Notes: generated by a model from the sequence alone, not told the origin. 64,000 nucleotides of DNA from Glutamicibacter sp. JL.03c (GCF_025854375.1 NZ_CP107575.1:744001-808000), one strand, 5' to 3'. Shown: positions 1-8,559, counted from the stretch's first letter. Made by a program: numbers and translations.

Positions 1-1
1 A

Positions 2-820
2 GCCATGCAGTGGGATCTGCATGAGATTGCACAGGACGACTCCTTGCCTGAAATCGCCCGACAGGCAATTCTTGGTGGGCGGAAGGAGATTCTCTTCATT
101 GAAGGAGAAACGACGAGCCATGATCTGAGCCTTTACAAGGTGCTCTTCCCAGATTGGCTACTGGTGCCTAGCGGAGGATGCGATACGCTCATCCGGTCAG
201 TGTCTGGCCTGCGGAATAGTGAGAGTTTCCATTGGGTCAGAGCACGCGGTTTGGTTGATGGGGACTGGCGGTCTGAGCAGGAAATTGAATCCTTATTTAG
301 TCTTGGTATTCATGTTCTGCCAGTGAGCGAAATTGAGAACCTCTACTACACTTCGGAAGTGCTACAGGCAGTAGCAGAGCAACAAGCTTCGACGTTTGGC
401 GACGATCCTCAGGTCAAAGTTGAGGAGGCCAAGAGTGCGGCCATGAAGGCGCTAGGAAAGAATGAGACGTTAGAAAGACTGACCGGACACCTTTCGAAAT
501 CTGTGGTCGCGAGGAAACTAGTCGAGTACATGCCAGATGTGGTTGATGAGAACGCAATCGAGATCAACTTTGACTCGCCATTTCCACAAATTCTCAGGCA
601 GATGAAGGATCATCTTACTGCTGGTGCGTATGACGAGCTGATCAAAGCGCTACCGATTCGTAACACCAGCATGAGAATTGAAATTGCTAGGCACCTCGGT
701 TTTCAGAGTATCCAGGACTATGAAACTGCGGCCCTTCATCGCATCCGTAATTCTCCGCCGCTGCAAATCGACTTGCATATCCCCATCGAGAAACAGTCAG
801 GTCGAGAGCCCTCTGGATAA
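2..820 (+). CDS. DUF4435-type protein, C-terminal part (5' end outside window)
   Basis: The frame is open to the left edge, so this is probably the C-terminal part of a longer protein; the first visible ATG is at 5. The visible 271 residues carry a Toprim-like DUF4435 pattern: a strand ending FIEGET near residue 30, a Gly-Gly after VPS near 57, then GLVDGD near 82 and EIENLYY near 108. In the family this domain often follows an AAA or SMC-like ATPase domain, and such proteins occur in mobile and defence loci. GC is clearly lower than in the genes to the right (hand counts of two 60-base lines gave about 57% and 43%), which suggests acquired DNA. The specific function is unknown. The domain call is from pattern memory only. 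Confidence 0.6.
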   Translation, partial: AMQWDLHEIAQDDSLPEIARQAILGGRKEILFIEGETTSHDLSLYKVLFPDWLLVPSGGCDTLIRSVSGLRNSESFHWVRARGLVDGDWRSEQEIESLFSLGIHVLPVSEIENLYYTSEVLQAVAEQQASTFGDDPQVKVEEAKSAAMKALGKNETLERLTGHLSKSVVARKLVEYMPDVVDENAIEINFDSPFPQILRQMKDHLTAGAYDELIKALPIRNTSMRIEIARHLGFQSIQDYETAALHRIRNSPPLQIDLHIPIEKQSGREPSG

Positions 821-950
821 ACCATACAGAGAACTCTAACGGGGTACGGTCCTAAGGAATTCTTGGTGCGGTGCGGTGGGATGAGAACCCGCATACCCGA
901 TTGTGGTGTCCATTCAATCCGCAGAGCGCAACGCCGCGAAGTAGACGCGA

Positions 951-985
951 AAAAACCGGCAGCCCAAGCGGGCTACCGGCTTTTT
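951..985. terminator. Hairpin terminator after MHS transporter 1
   Basis: CCGGCAGCCC pairs with GGGCTACCGG around an AAGC loop with one mismatch. It is flanked by an A-run on the left and a T-run on the right, so it can work in both directions. It lies between the transporter stop at 1000 and the DUF4435-type gene. Confidence 0.75.
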
Positions 986-999
986 GATCCCTGCAGGTC

Positions 1000-2388
1000 C
1001 TATAGCGCGTCCTGCGGAACGGGCTGCGTCACGGCCCGCTTGTCGAAGACCAGCGCGCCAACTTCCTGCTCGGCCTGGTTGCCGATGCCCAAATCGATGC
1101 CGCTGCGATCACGCACCAGGCTGACCGCCGCCAGCGACACCGCGGTGAGCGCGAACAGGTACCAGCCGACCCCCGTGGTCCCGCCGGTGGCCTGCACCAG
1201 CGCGGTGGCGATCATCGGGGCGAACGCTCCACCCAGGATCGCGCCGAAGGCATAGGAGATGGAAACCCCGGAGAAGCGCACCGAAGCGGGGAAAAGCTCG
1301 GAGTACAGCGCCGCCTGCGGACCGTAGGAGAAGCCCAAGCCGATGGCGAATAGCGCGAACGCCACGTAGAGCAGCGGCAGGCTGGCGGTGTTGACCAGCC
1401 AGAACAGCGGGAAGATGCACAGCAGCTGGCTGATGAAGCCGACCTGGTAGGTGCGCTTGCGCCCGATCCTATCCGCCACGACCCCGGAGAGCAGGGTGAA
1501 GGCGAACCACATGACCGCGCCGAAGGACACCGCCAGCAGCACCTGCGTGCGGGTGAAGCCCACTGGCCCATTGGGATCCGTCATATATGCCTGCAGGAAA
1601 CCACCGGTGGTCATGTAGCCGGCGGCATTGTTGCCGGCGAAGATCAGCGCGGCAATCAGCACCAGCAGCCAGTGCTTCTTGAACAGCACCACGATCGGCA
1701 CGCGGGTCTGCGCCTTCTTCTGCGCGATCTCCTCGAAGACCGGGGATTCGTCCACCGAGCGGCGGATGAAGTAGCCCACCACGATCAGCACGAAGCTGAG
1801 CAGGAACGGCACACGCCAGCCCCAGGCCACGAACTGCTCGCCGGGGGAGATCACGCCGGTCATCAGCGCCATCATTCCCGAGGCCAGCAGCATGCCCAGC
1901 GGGACGCCGAGCTGCGGGTAGGCGCCGGCCCGCGCCCGGCGGCCCTTCGGGGCGTGCTCCACGGCCATCAGCACCGCGCCGCCCCATTCGCCGCCGGCGG
2001 AGATGCCCTGGATGATGCGCAAGAGCAGCAGCAGGATCGGGGCCAGCACGCCCGCGGTCTCATGGGTGGGCAGCACGCCGATCAGCGTGGTGGAGGCGCC
2101 CATGAGCGCCAGGGTCAGCACCAGCATGGCACGCCGGCCGATCTTGTCCCCGTAATGCCCGGCCAGGAACGCTCCCAGCGGGCGGAAGAGGAAGGAAATG
2201 CCGACGCTGGCGAAGGAAAGCAGCAGGCCGATCTGCGAGCCGGCCGGCTCGAAGAACAGCTGGGCGAAGATCAGCCCCGCTGCGGTGGCGTAGATGAAGA
2301 AGTCGTACCACTCGATGGTGGTGCCGATGACGGTGGCGAAGGCGACGCGCCGCTGGCTGGTGCCGGGGCGTGCTGTGGGTGTGCTCAT
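1000..2388 (-). CDS. MFS transporter, metabolite:H+ symporter (MHS) family
   Basis: This 462-residue, about 12-helix permease has the MHS signature: TVIGTTIEWYDFFIYATAAG near residue 20, FRPLGAFLAGHYGDKIGRR at the 2-3 loop, and GISAGGEWGGAVLMAVEH in helix 4. MHS proteins import organic acids or zwitterions such as shikimate, citrate, proline or betaine by proton symport. It is the last gene of a four-gene minus-strand operon behind P450, ferredoxin and reductase genes, 44 nt after the reductase stop, so it probably brings in the P450 substrate or a related compound. The ATG at 2388 follows a GAGGT ribosome site. A close paralogue lies at 8625-10010, sharing even the C-terminal EQEVGALVFDKR. 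The substrate cannot be read from the sequence. Confidence 0.88.
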   Translation of the reverse strand: MSTPTARPGTSQRRVAFATVIGTTIEWYDFFIYATAAGLIFAQLFFEPAGSQIGLLLSFASVGISFLFRPLGAFLAGHYGDKIGRRAMLVLTLALMGASTTLIGVLPTHETAGVLAPILLLLLRIIQGISAGGEWGGAVLMAVEHAPKGRRARAGAYPQLGVPLGMLLASGMMALMTGVISPGEQFVAWGWRVPFLLSFVLIVVGYFIRRSVDESPVFEEIAQKKAQTRVPIVVLFKKHWLLVLIAALIFAGNNAAGYMTTGGFLQAYMTDPNGPVGFTRTQVLLAVSFGAVMWFAFTLLSGVVADRIGRKRTYQVGFISQLLCIFPLFWLVNTASLPLLYVAFALFAIGLGFSYGPQAALYSELFPASVRFSGVSISYAFGAILGGAFAPMIATALVQATGGTTGVGWYLFALTAVSLAAVSLVRDRSGIDLGIGNQAEQEVGALVFDKRAVTQPVPQDAL

Positions 2389-2432
2389 GAGCTGACCTCA
2401 TTGGGATGGGAGTGATAGGAGTGCGGGGAAAA

Positions 2433-3650
2433 CTAGGCCGCGACCGGGGTGGCGTTGGCCAGTTCCTTCAGGGATGCTCCGGCGAGCATGGCTTCGGTGA
2501 TGCGCTCGCCGCGGGCCAGCAGCTTGCGGGCGGCCGCGTGGTCGGCTGCCCGGTTGACGGATTCCACCGCTACCAGCTGGCCGTCGCGCAGCAAGGCGAT
2601 GGAGAACTTTCCGCTGCCCGGGTCGCCCAGCAGCATGCTGCTGTCGGTGGGCTGGGCCAGCCCGGCGATCTGCAGCCGGTGGCGGCCCTGGATGCTCCAG
2701 AACCAGGGGACGTCCGAGTACAGCGTGGGTTCTCCGCACAGCGTGCGGGCCAGGCTGCGCGCCTGGTCCGCGGCGTTCTGCACCGATTCCAGCCGCACCC
2801 GCGTGCCGTCGCGCTCGGCATTGGCGCAGTCGCCCACGGCGTAGACGCGCTCATCGCTGGTGCGCAGCGCGGCATCCACCAGGATGCCGTTTTCGCACGC
2901 CAGTCCGGATGCTTCGGCCAGCTCCACGTTGGGCAGCACGCCGATGCCGTAGACCACCAGGTCCGCCCGGTGGCTTTCCCCGGCGGTGGATTGCACCAGC
3001 AAGTCTTCCTGCGCGTCGATGGACTGCACGCCTTCGCCCAGGCGCAGGTCAATGCCGTCCGCGCGATGCGCCTGGGTGAACCAGTCCGAGAGCTGGCGGG
3101 AGACCGAACGGTTCAGCACCCGGGGAGCGGAGTGCAGCACCGTGGCCTCGATGCCGCGGGCCCGGGCGGCGGCCGCGAATTCCAGGCCGATGAAGCCTGC
3201 ACCGGCCACCACGACCCGCTGGGCGCCGTCCAGTTGCCGGCGCAGGTTTTCCGCATCCTGCAGCGTGCGCAGGCCGATGACCCGTGGGTCCTGCGCACCG
3301 GGGCAGGACAGCACCCGGTTGCGTGCGCCGGTGGCGAAGACCAGCCGGTCGTAGCTGCGTTGCTGCCCGTCGGACAGGGTCACGGTGCGTGCGGCGCGGT
3401 CAACCGCGGTGGCGCGCGCACCGGTCAGCAGTTCGATGCGCTGCTGGGTGTAGAAGTCCTCCGAGCGCAGCGGCAGCGCTTCGGGCTCCTGGGCGGACAC
3501 GAAGTCCTTGGACAGCGGAGGGCGCTGGTAGGGCTGCTGCGCGCCCTGGTCGATCAGGGTGATGGTGCCGTCATGGCCGTTTTCGCGCAGCGATTCGGCC
3601 AGCTGCACGCCGGCGTGGCCGGCGCCGATGATCAGGATGCTCTCGTTCAT
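2433..3650 (-). CDS. FAD-dependent ferredoxin reductase (rhodocoxin/putidaredoxin reductase type)
   Basis: This 405-residue protein would pass electrons from NAD(P)H to the adjacent ferredoxin for the P450. The N-terminus has the FAD dinucleotide fold (IIGAGHAGVQLAESLRE). YQRPPLSKDF near residue 40 is typical of this reductase group. The second, NAD-binding fold is VVVAGAGFIGLEFAAAARARG near residue 150, and YAVGDCA near 285 contacts FAD. The start at ATG 3650 was chosen because the protein then begins directly at the FAD fold. The ferredoxin stop ends one base upstream (TGA-G-ATG), so the two are almost certainly co-translated. Confidence 0.92.
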   Translation of the reverse strand: MNESILIIGAGHAGVQLAESLRENGHDGTITLIDQGAQQPYQRPPLSKDFVSAQEPEALPLRSEDFYTQQRIELLTGARATAVDRAARTVTLSDGQQRSYDRLVFATGARNRVLSCPGAQDPRVIGLRTLQDAENLRRQLDGAQRVVVAGAGFIGLEFAAAARARGIEATVLHSAPRVLNRSVSRQLSDWFTQAHRADGIDLRLGEGVQSIDAQEDLLVQSTAGESHRADLVVYGIGVLPNVELAEASGLACENGILVDAALRTSDERVYAVGDCANAERDGTRVRLESVQNAADQARSLARTLCGEPTLYSDVPWFWSIQGRHRLQIAGLAQPTDSSMLLGDPGSGKFSIALLRDGQLVAVESVNRAADHAAARKLLARGERITEAMLAGASLKELANATPVAA

Positions 3651-3651
3651 C

Positions 3652-3975
3652 TCACACCTGATCGGAAGGCACGGCCACGCGGATGGACTGCAGTGCGCCG
3701 CCCAGGGACACCTGGCAGCCCAGGCGGCTGTGCTCGGTGCGCTCTGCGGTGGTGCAGTCAAGCATTTCGTCCTCGTCTTCCGAGGGTTCCGGAAGGCCAG
3801 CGGCATCCTCGGGGTTCACGTAGACGTGGCAGGTGGCGCACATGGCCTGGCCGCCGCATTCGCCGACGATTCCGGCGATGTTATTGGCGACGGCGGCGCG
3901 CATGATGTTGCCGCCCTCGGCGACCTCGACGTCGGTGGCGGTGCCGTTGGGCTGTTCAAAGGTGATGGTAGGCAT
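3652..3975 (-). CDS. [2Fe-2S] ferredoxin (rhodocoxin/adrenodoxin type)
   Basis: This 107-residue electron carrier has the adrenodoxin-type cluster ligands C40-x5-C46-x2-C49 and C87 (GECGGQAMCATCHVYV and RLGCQVS). An extra Cys at 74 sits in the acidic segment that usually docks the partner. It lies between the P450 gene and the reductase gene on the same strand, 30 nt after the P450 stop, so the three make a class I P450 chain: reductase, ferredoxin, P450. A GGAG-type ribosome site precedes the ATG at 3975. Confidence 0.94.
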   Translation of the reverse strand: MPTITFEQPNGTATDVEVAEGGNIMRAAVANNIAGIVGECGGQAMCATCHVYVNPEDAAGLPEPSEDEDEMLDCTTAERTEHSRLGCQVSLGGALQSIRVAVPSDQV

Positions 3976-4005
3976 GGAAGGCTCCTTGGAGAGTGCGTGT
4001 GGTTC

Positions 4006-5268
4006 TTAATCCCAGAGGATGGGCATTTTGGTCATGCCGCGGAAGACCCAACCGGCATCGATGCTGGCGGTGGCCGGATCCAGGCGCAGGTTGGGCAGCT
4101 TCTCGAAGACCTCCGGCAGGGCGACCTGGGCCACCTGGGCCCGGGCGATCCAGGTGCCGGCGCAGAAGTGCACGCCGCCGCCGAAGGCCAGGTGCGGCTT
4201 CTTCTCGCGGAAGATGTTGAACGTTTCGGGGTCCTCGAAGACCAACGGGTCGCGGTTGGCAGCTCCGAGCACCACGCCGAGGCGCGCACCGGCCGGCAGC
4301 CGCACCCCCTCCAGCACTAGCTCCTGCGTGGTTTCCCGCGGGTACATGCCGATCGGGGCGACCCAGCGCACCGATTCCTCGAAGGCCTTGGGGAGCAAGG
4401 CCGGGTCCTGGCGTACCGCCTGCAATTGCCCGGGGTTCTGAAGCAGCGCCCAGACAGTGGTGGCCAGCACGTCGCGCGGCTCGTTCAGCCCGCCGCCGAT
4501 GGTCATCTTCAGGTTGGCGCGGATGGCTTCGAGCGGGATCGGCATGGAGGCCAGGTTGGAGAGCAGCGAGTGGTCCGGGTTCTTCGCCAGATACGGGAGC
4601 ATCTGATCGATGGCGGCGTCGACCTCTGCCGAGGAAGCCTCTGCCTTCGCCCAGACCTCTGGGTCATCGGCATAGTTGCCGGTGCCGTCGATCATGGTCT
4701 GGCTCCAGCGCTGCATGTCCTGCTGGGTGGCATTGTGGAAGCCGCAAATCAGCCGGAGGTTCTCCGCGGTGTAGGGGGCTGCGTAGTCCCAGACGAAGTC
4801 CGCGCCCGGGCCCTTGGCGAGCAGCTGGCCCAGGTACTTCTCGTTGTTCTGCGCAAAGATCCCGTTCCAATGCTTCTTGATGGTGCCCGGGCGCAGGGTC
4901 GCGCCGTAGGAGTCGCGGTCCACCTGGTGCTCCGGGTTGTCCTTGCGCAGCATCGAGTGGCCCATGGACCGCTTCATCAGCGAGTTGCGCTCGTTGGCGG
5001 AGAAGCGGGCTTCGTCCTGCTCGATCTCATGGCAGGCGGCGTAGGAGGTCACCATGTAGCGGTTCACTGCCGGGACCCAGTGCACCGGGGCTTCGGCGCG
5101 CAGGCGCTGGTAGATCGGGAATGGATCGCGGTACAGGTCCTCGATTTTCACCCAATCGGCGACCGGGGCCTCGCGGACTGCGGACTCGGTGCTGGCGTGC
5201 GGCACTGGCGCGGTGCCGGGGGTGGCCTGCGCGCCGGTGAAGGGGCAGGTCGCTGGGGCGGTGCTCAT
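4006..5268 (-). CDS. Cytochrome P450 monooxygenase, first gene of the P450 operon
   Basis: This 420-residue soluble bacterial P450 has the haem-thiolate loop FGGGVHFCAG with axial Cys369 and the K-helix ExxR at E298-R301. The I-helix is unusual: where most P450s have (A/G)Gx(D/E)T, residues 258-266 read GGGLNEPRD, so the acid-alcohol pair is replaced by Asn262-Glu263 before Pro264. The C-terminus (GWVFRG then ILWD) resembles the CYP255/CYP116 group, which includes aryl-ether O-demethylases; that placement is from memory and tentative. It heads the P450-ferredoxin-reductase-transporter operon and is divergent from a LysR gene, which probably controls it. The substrate is unknown. No signal peptide is seen. 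Confidence 0.93.
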   Translation of the reverse strand: MSTAPATCPFTGAQATPGTAPVPHASTESAVREAPVADWVKIEDLYRDPFPIYQRLRAEAPVHWVPAVNRYMVTSYAACHEIEQDEARFSANERNSLMKRSMGHSMLRKDNPEHQVDRDSYGATLRPGTIKKHWNGIFAQNNEKYLGQLLAKGPGADFVWDYAAPYTAENLRLICGFHNATQQDMQRWSQTMIDGTGNYADDPEVWAKAEASSAEVDAAIDQMLPYLAKNPDHSLLSNLASMPIPLEAIRANLKMTIGGGLNEPRDVLATTVWALLQNPGQLQAVRQDPALLPKAFEESVRWVAPIGMYPRETTQELVLEGVRLPAGARLGVVLGAANRDPLVFEDPETFNIFREKKPHLAFGGGVHFCAGTWIARAQVAQVALPEVFEKLPNLRLDPATASIDAGWVFRGMTKMPILWD

Positions 5269-5337
5269 GCTGTCTCCTTAGTGGTTCCTTGTTCATTTCC
5301 CAGTGTGAGGCAGGCCATAACCGCGGGTAAAATGGTT

Positions 5338-5352
5338 ATATTCGAGGAATAT
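5338..5352. promoter_or_regulatory. Candidate LysR operator between P450 operon and lysR gene
   Basis: The perfect inverted repeat ATATTC-GAG-GAATAT lies in the 105-bp space between the divergent P450 and LysR starts, 21 bp upstream of the preferred GTG of the LysR gene. LysR-type regulators usually bind interrupted dyads in exactly such spaces. The link to this regulator is inferred from position only. Confidence 0.5.
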
Positions 5353-5373
5353 CCACTGAGTAAGCGAGGAATA

Positions 5374-6267
5374 GTGCCGAAATTTACGCTGCGCCAGCTC
5401 GAATGCCTGGCCGCCGTGGGCCAGCTGGGCTCCATCACCGCCGCCGCGCAGTCGCTGAATCTGTCAGCCTCCGCGGTGACCGGCGGGCTCAATGAGCTTG
5501 AACGCGTGCTGAACACGCAGCTGACCATCCGGCGCAAGGCCCACGGCGTGAGCCTGACCCCGGCCGGGCGCTATGTGCTGGACGAGGCGCAGGGAATCCT
5601 GCAGGCCTCCGGGGACCTGGAGCAGATGGCCAGCGGTGCCGGCGAGGTGCTGGCCGGGAAGGTGCGGGTGGGCTGCTACTCGTCGCTGGCGCCCACGGTG
5701 CTGCCCGAGCTGCTGGCCGAATACGGGCAGCGCTACGCGCAGGTGGAGGTGGACTTCTTCGCCGGCACGCAGCAGGAGATCTTCCAGATGCTGGCCGCCG
5801 GGACACTGGATCTCGCCTTCGTCTACGACTTCGGCCTGCCCGAGGGCATCGAGCGCACCGAACTGTTCCGCACCGAACCCTATGTGCTGCTGCCCGCGGG
5901 CCATCCGCTGGCCGAGGAGCCGAAGGTGCCGCTGGTGCGGCTGGCCGGCGAGCCGATGATCCTGCTCGATGTCCCGCCGAGCCGCGAGCACACGCAGAAC
6001 CTGTTCGAATCCGCCGGGGTCGATCCGTGGATCCGCTACCGCACCGCCGACTTCGAGGTCACCCGCTCCATGGTGGCCCGCGGGCTCGGCTACGCGGTAC
6101 TTGTCCAGCGCCCGGCGGCTGACGTCTCCTACGAGGGCCTGGATCTGGTGGTGCGCCCGATCCACCCGGTGGCCCGCACCGTGCGTATCGCGCTGGCCCG
6201 CCCGCGCGCAATTGCCCCGTCCAAGGCGGCCACCGCCATGCATGAGCTGGCGCTGGAACTGCATTAA
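5374..6267 (+). CDS. LysR-family transcriptional regulator, divergent from P450 operon
   Basis: This 297-residue regulator has an N-terminal winged helix-turn-helix (FTLRQLECLAAVGQLGSITAAA, then SASAVTGGLNELER) and a C-terminal effector-binding domain from about residue 90. I chose GTG 5374 because LysR proteins usually begin just before a FTLRQLE-type segment and a GCGAGGA site lies just upstream. An in-frame ATG at 5332 would put the ATATTC dyad inside the gene. It probably controls the divergent P450 operon in response to its substrate or a product. It shares RRKAHG-x-SLT with the LysR protein at 10126, so the two are paralogues. Confidence 0.9.
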   Translation: MPKFTLRQLECLAAVGQLGSITAAAQSLNLSASAVTGGLNELERVLNTQLTIRRKAHGVSLTPAGRYVLDEAQGILQASGDLEQMASGAGEVLAGKVRVGCYSSLAPTVLPELLAEYGQRYAQVEVDFFAGTQQEIFQMLAAGTLDLAFVYDFGLPEGIERTELFRTEPYVLLPAGHPLAEEPKVPLVRLAGEPMILLDVPPSREHTQNLFESAGVDPWIRYRTADFEVTRSMVARGLGYAVLVQRPAADVSYEGLDLVVRPIHPVARTVRIALARPRAIAPSKAATAMHELALELH

Positions 6268-6351
6268 GCGCCGGGCGATACTCCCGGGGGAGCAGGCGGC
6301 TACTCCCGCCGGCCGATGCCGCAAAGTCGGCGCCCGGAGTATCCTCGGTTC

Positions 6352-7470
6352 ATGAGCACCCGTCGACGCCCGCCGCTGGCCATCCTGCCCGTCGCGGTGG
6401 CGGTGATCCAGCTCGCCGGCACGGGCGCTGTCGCCGCGCACCAGGGCCGGGCCCTGCCGCTGACGGCAATCCTCTTGCTGCTGGCCGGCCCGGCCTTGCT
6501 GCTGCTGCGCCGCCGGGCTCCGGGCCCCATGGCCGCCGGCGCAGCAATCATTGCGCTGGCCTACCTGGCCGCCGGATTCCCGTTCGGGCCCTTCCTGCTC
6601 AGCCTGCTGGCCGCCCTGGTCATTGCCGTAGTGTCCGGTGCCCGCTGGTGGGCGTGGGGCGCTGCCGTTGCATTCGGTGCCGGAGCCTGGCTGCTGGCCG
6701 CGCAGCATGCCGAGCAGCGGATCTACCTGCTGCTGGCCTGGCTGGTGGTGCTGCTGCTCATCGGCGAGCTCGCCAGGGCGGGGCGCAACCGCCGCGAGGA
6801 CCGGCGCAAGGCCGAGGCCGAACGCCGCCGGCACGAACGCGACGAGGAACGGCTGGTGCTGGCCCGCGACATCCACGATGTGGTGGCCCACTCGCTGTCC
6901 ATGATCAACGTGCAGGCCTCGGTGGCCCTGCATCTGGCGGTCAAGGACCCCGACCCGGAGCAGCTCATCGAAGCGCTGGGAAACATCAAGTCCGGTTCCT
7001 CCCATGCGCTCGCCGAGGTACGCGAGGTGCTCTCGGTGCTGCGCCACGATGCGCCGCGGATCCCCAGCCAGCGCATCGCGCAGCTGCCGCAGCTGGTGTC
7101 CCGCGTGTCCTCCGGCGAGCTGGCGGTGGAATACGAAGCGCCGGACCAGCTGCCGGGCTGGCTGGATGAGCGCGTGGAGAACACCATCTACCGGGTGGTG
7201 CAGGAATCGCTGACCAATATCGTCCGCCACGCGCACGCCACCCGGGCAGCCATCACCTTCGCCGCGGACGATACGCAGGCAGAAGTCACCGTTGCCGATG
7301 ACGGCATCGGCATGGCCGCCGCCGAAGAAGGCAACGGCCTGCGCGGGCTGCGCGAACGCGTGCAGCAGCTCGGCGGAACGGTTTCCCTCGGCCCGGCGAA
7401 CCTGCCCGGCGCTGCCCGTCCCGGCACCGCGATCACCGTGCGCATCCCGGCACCCCAGGAGGCCTCATGA
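6352..7470 (+). CDS. Sensor histidine kinase, NarL-type two-component system
   Basis: This 372-residue membrane kinase has about five hydrophobic helices in residues 8-140, a charged linker, and a HisKA_3 dimerisation domain with phospho-acceptor His175 in ARDIHDVVAHSLSM. The ATPase domain has an N-box (VVQESLTNIVRHAHA), DDGIGMA and GNGLRGLRERV. There is almost no extracytoplasmic loop, so it probably senses something in or at the membrane. The ATG at 6352 is preferred because it begins at the basic residues before the first helix. Its stop overlaps the start of the response regulator (ATGA), so they are one operon. Phosphate is passed to Asp65 of that partner. Confidence 0.92.
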   Translation: MSTRRRPPLAILPVAVAVIQLAGTGAVAAHQGRALPLTAILLLLAGPALLLLRRRAPGPMAAGAAIIALAYLAAGFPFGPFLLSLLAALVIAVVSGARWWAWGAAVAFGAGAWLLAAQHAEQRIYLLLAWLVVLLLIGELARAGRNRREDRRKAEAERRRHERDEERLVLARDIHDVVAHSLSMINVQASVALHLAVKDPDPEQLIEALGNIKSGSSHALAEVREVLSVLRHDAPRIPSQRIAQLPQLVSRVSSGELAVEYEAPDQLPGWLDERVENTIYRVVQESLTNIVRHAHATRAAITFAADDTQAEVTVADDGIGMAAAEEGNGLRGLRERVQQLGGTVSLGPANLPGAARPGTAITVRIPAPQEAS

Positions 7471-8174
7471 GCCAGACGCCCACGACATCCGAACCTAAGC
7501 AGATCGGCGTGATCATTGTCGATGACCAGTCGCTGATCCGCGCCGGATTCAGCGCGCTGCTTTCCGCCGAAGAGGACATGGCGGTGCTCGGCACCGCCGG
7601 CAGCGGCACCGAAGCGGTGCAGCTTGCCCGCGAGGCAAAACCTGACATCGTGCTGATGGATATCCGCATGCCCCACGGGGACGGGATCGCGGCGGCCGCC
7701 GCCATCACCGCAGACCCCTCTCTGGATGCCACACGGGTGATCATGCTGACCACCTTCGAACTCGATGACTACATCATCGATTCGATCCGCGCCGGCGCCA
7801 GCGGGTTCCTAGTCAAGGACACCGAACCGGCGCAGCTGATCGAGGCGGTGCGCGTGGTGGCCGGCGGGGATTCGCTGCTCTCGCCCTCGGTGACCCGCAA
7901 GCTGCTGGCCCAGGTCGCCTCCGGCACCCCGCAGGCCACGCTGCCCCAAGCCCACCGGCTGCAGGAGCTGACCGCGCGCGAACGCGAGGTGCTGGTGCAT
8001 ATCGGCCTGGGCAAGACCAACGCGGAAATCGCCGCGGCGCTGTTCATCACCCCGCTCACCGCCAAGACCCACGTCTCGCGGATCATCGGCAAGCTGGCCG
8101 TGCGCGATCGCACCTCGCTGGTGGTCCTCGCCTACGAATCCGGGCTGCTCACCCCCGGGACGCCCAGGGAGTAG
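7467..8174 (+). CDS. Response regulator, NarL/FixJ family
   Basis: This 235-residue DNA-binding regulator has a receiver domain with acidic pocket residues D19-D20 and phospho-acceptor Asp65 (VLMDIRMPHGDG). The switch Thr is in MLTTFELDDY and the Lys in GFLVKDTEP. The C-terminal LuxR-type helix-turn-helix (LTAREREVLVHIGLGKTNAE, then TAKTHVSRI) binds DNA. It overlaps the kinase gene by four bases (ATGA). Its targets are unknown; the small SHOCT gene 128 nt downstream is the nearest candidate. Confidence 0.93.
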   Translation: MSQTPTTSEPKQIGVIIVDDQSLIRAGFSALLSAEEDMAVLGTAGSGTEAVQLAREAKPDIVLMDIRMPHGDGIAAAAAITADPSLDATRVIMLTTFELDDYIIDSIRAGASGFLVKDTEPAQLIEAVRVVAGGDSLLSPSVTRKLLAQVASGTPQATLPQAHRLQELTAREREVLVHIGLGKTNAEIAAALFITPLTAKTHVSRIIGKLAVRDRTSLVVLAYESGLLTPGTPRE

Positions 8175-8302
8175 GCGCACGCGCTGCCGGGCCTGCGCAG
8201 GGAGTACGGCAAGTGGCTTCCGCAGGCCGACGCGCGAACCCACGCTGCGCGGGAGAGTGGAGTCATGGGGCAGCAAGGCCCCGAAAGACACAAGGAGCAA
8301 TC

Positions 8303-8545
8303 ATGACTACCGCACTGATCCTCTCGGCCATGCCAGCGCATTACGGGCACGGCCCGGGCTGGTTCATCCTGATCCCGATCTTCTGGATCCTGCTCATCGG
8401 CCTGATCATCTTCACTGCCCGCCGTCGGCATGTCCAGCCAGCGGCCGGCGCCGAATCGGTACTGCGCGAACGCTACGCCCGCGGCGAGATCGACGAGACC
8501 GAGTACCGCCAGCGCCTGGAGGTGCTGCGCACCAAAGTGAAGTAG
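8303..8545 (+). CDS. Small SHOCT-domain membrane protein
   Basis: This 80-residue protein has one strong transmembrane helix (about residues 18-36, WFILIPIFWILLIGLIIF) and then a SHOCT domain at the C-terminus (AESVLRERYARGEIDETEY, then RQRLEVLR). SHOCT is a short helical motif of unknown role found at the ends of many membrane proteins. ATG 8303 follows an AAGGAG site. It lies on the same strand after the two-component operon and ends at a strong terminator. Confidence 0.85.
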   Translation: MTTALILSAMPAHYGHGPGWFILIPIFWILLIGLIIFTARRRHVQPAAGAESVLRERYARGEIDETEYRQRLEVLRTKVK

Positions 8546-8559
8546 GAAGTCGAAGCAGA

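Noticed and set aside
2406-3905. A 499-codon plus-strand open frame opposite the reductase and ferredoxin genes
   Set aside because: It is antisense to genes with clear FAD and [2Fe-2S] motifs. Its translation is repetitive and Gly/Gln/Arg-rich, as expected for high-GC shadow frames.
5464-7236. A 590-codon minus-strand open frame opposite the LysR and histidine kinase genes
   Set aside because: Shadow of well-supported sense genes; no motif in its translation.
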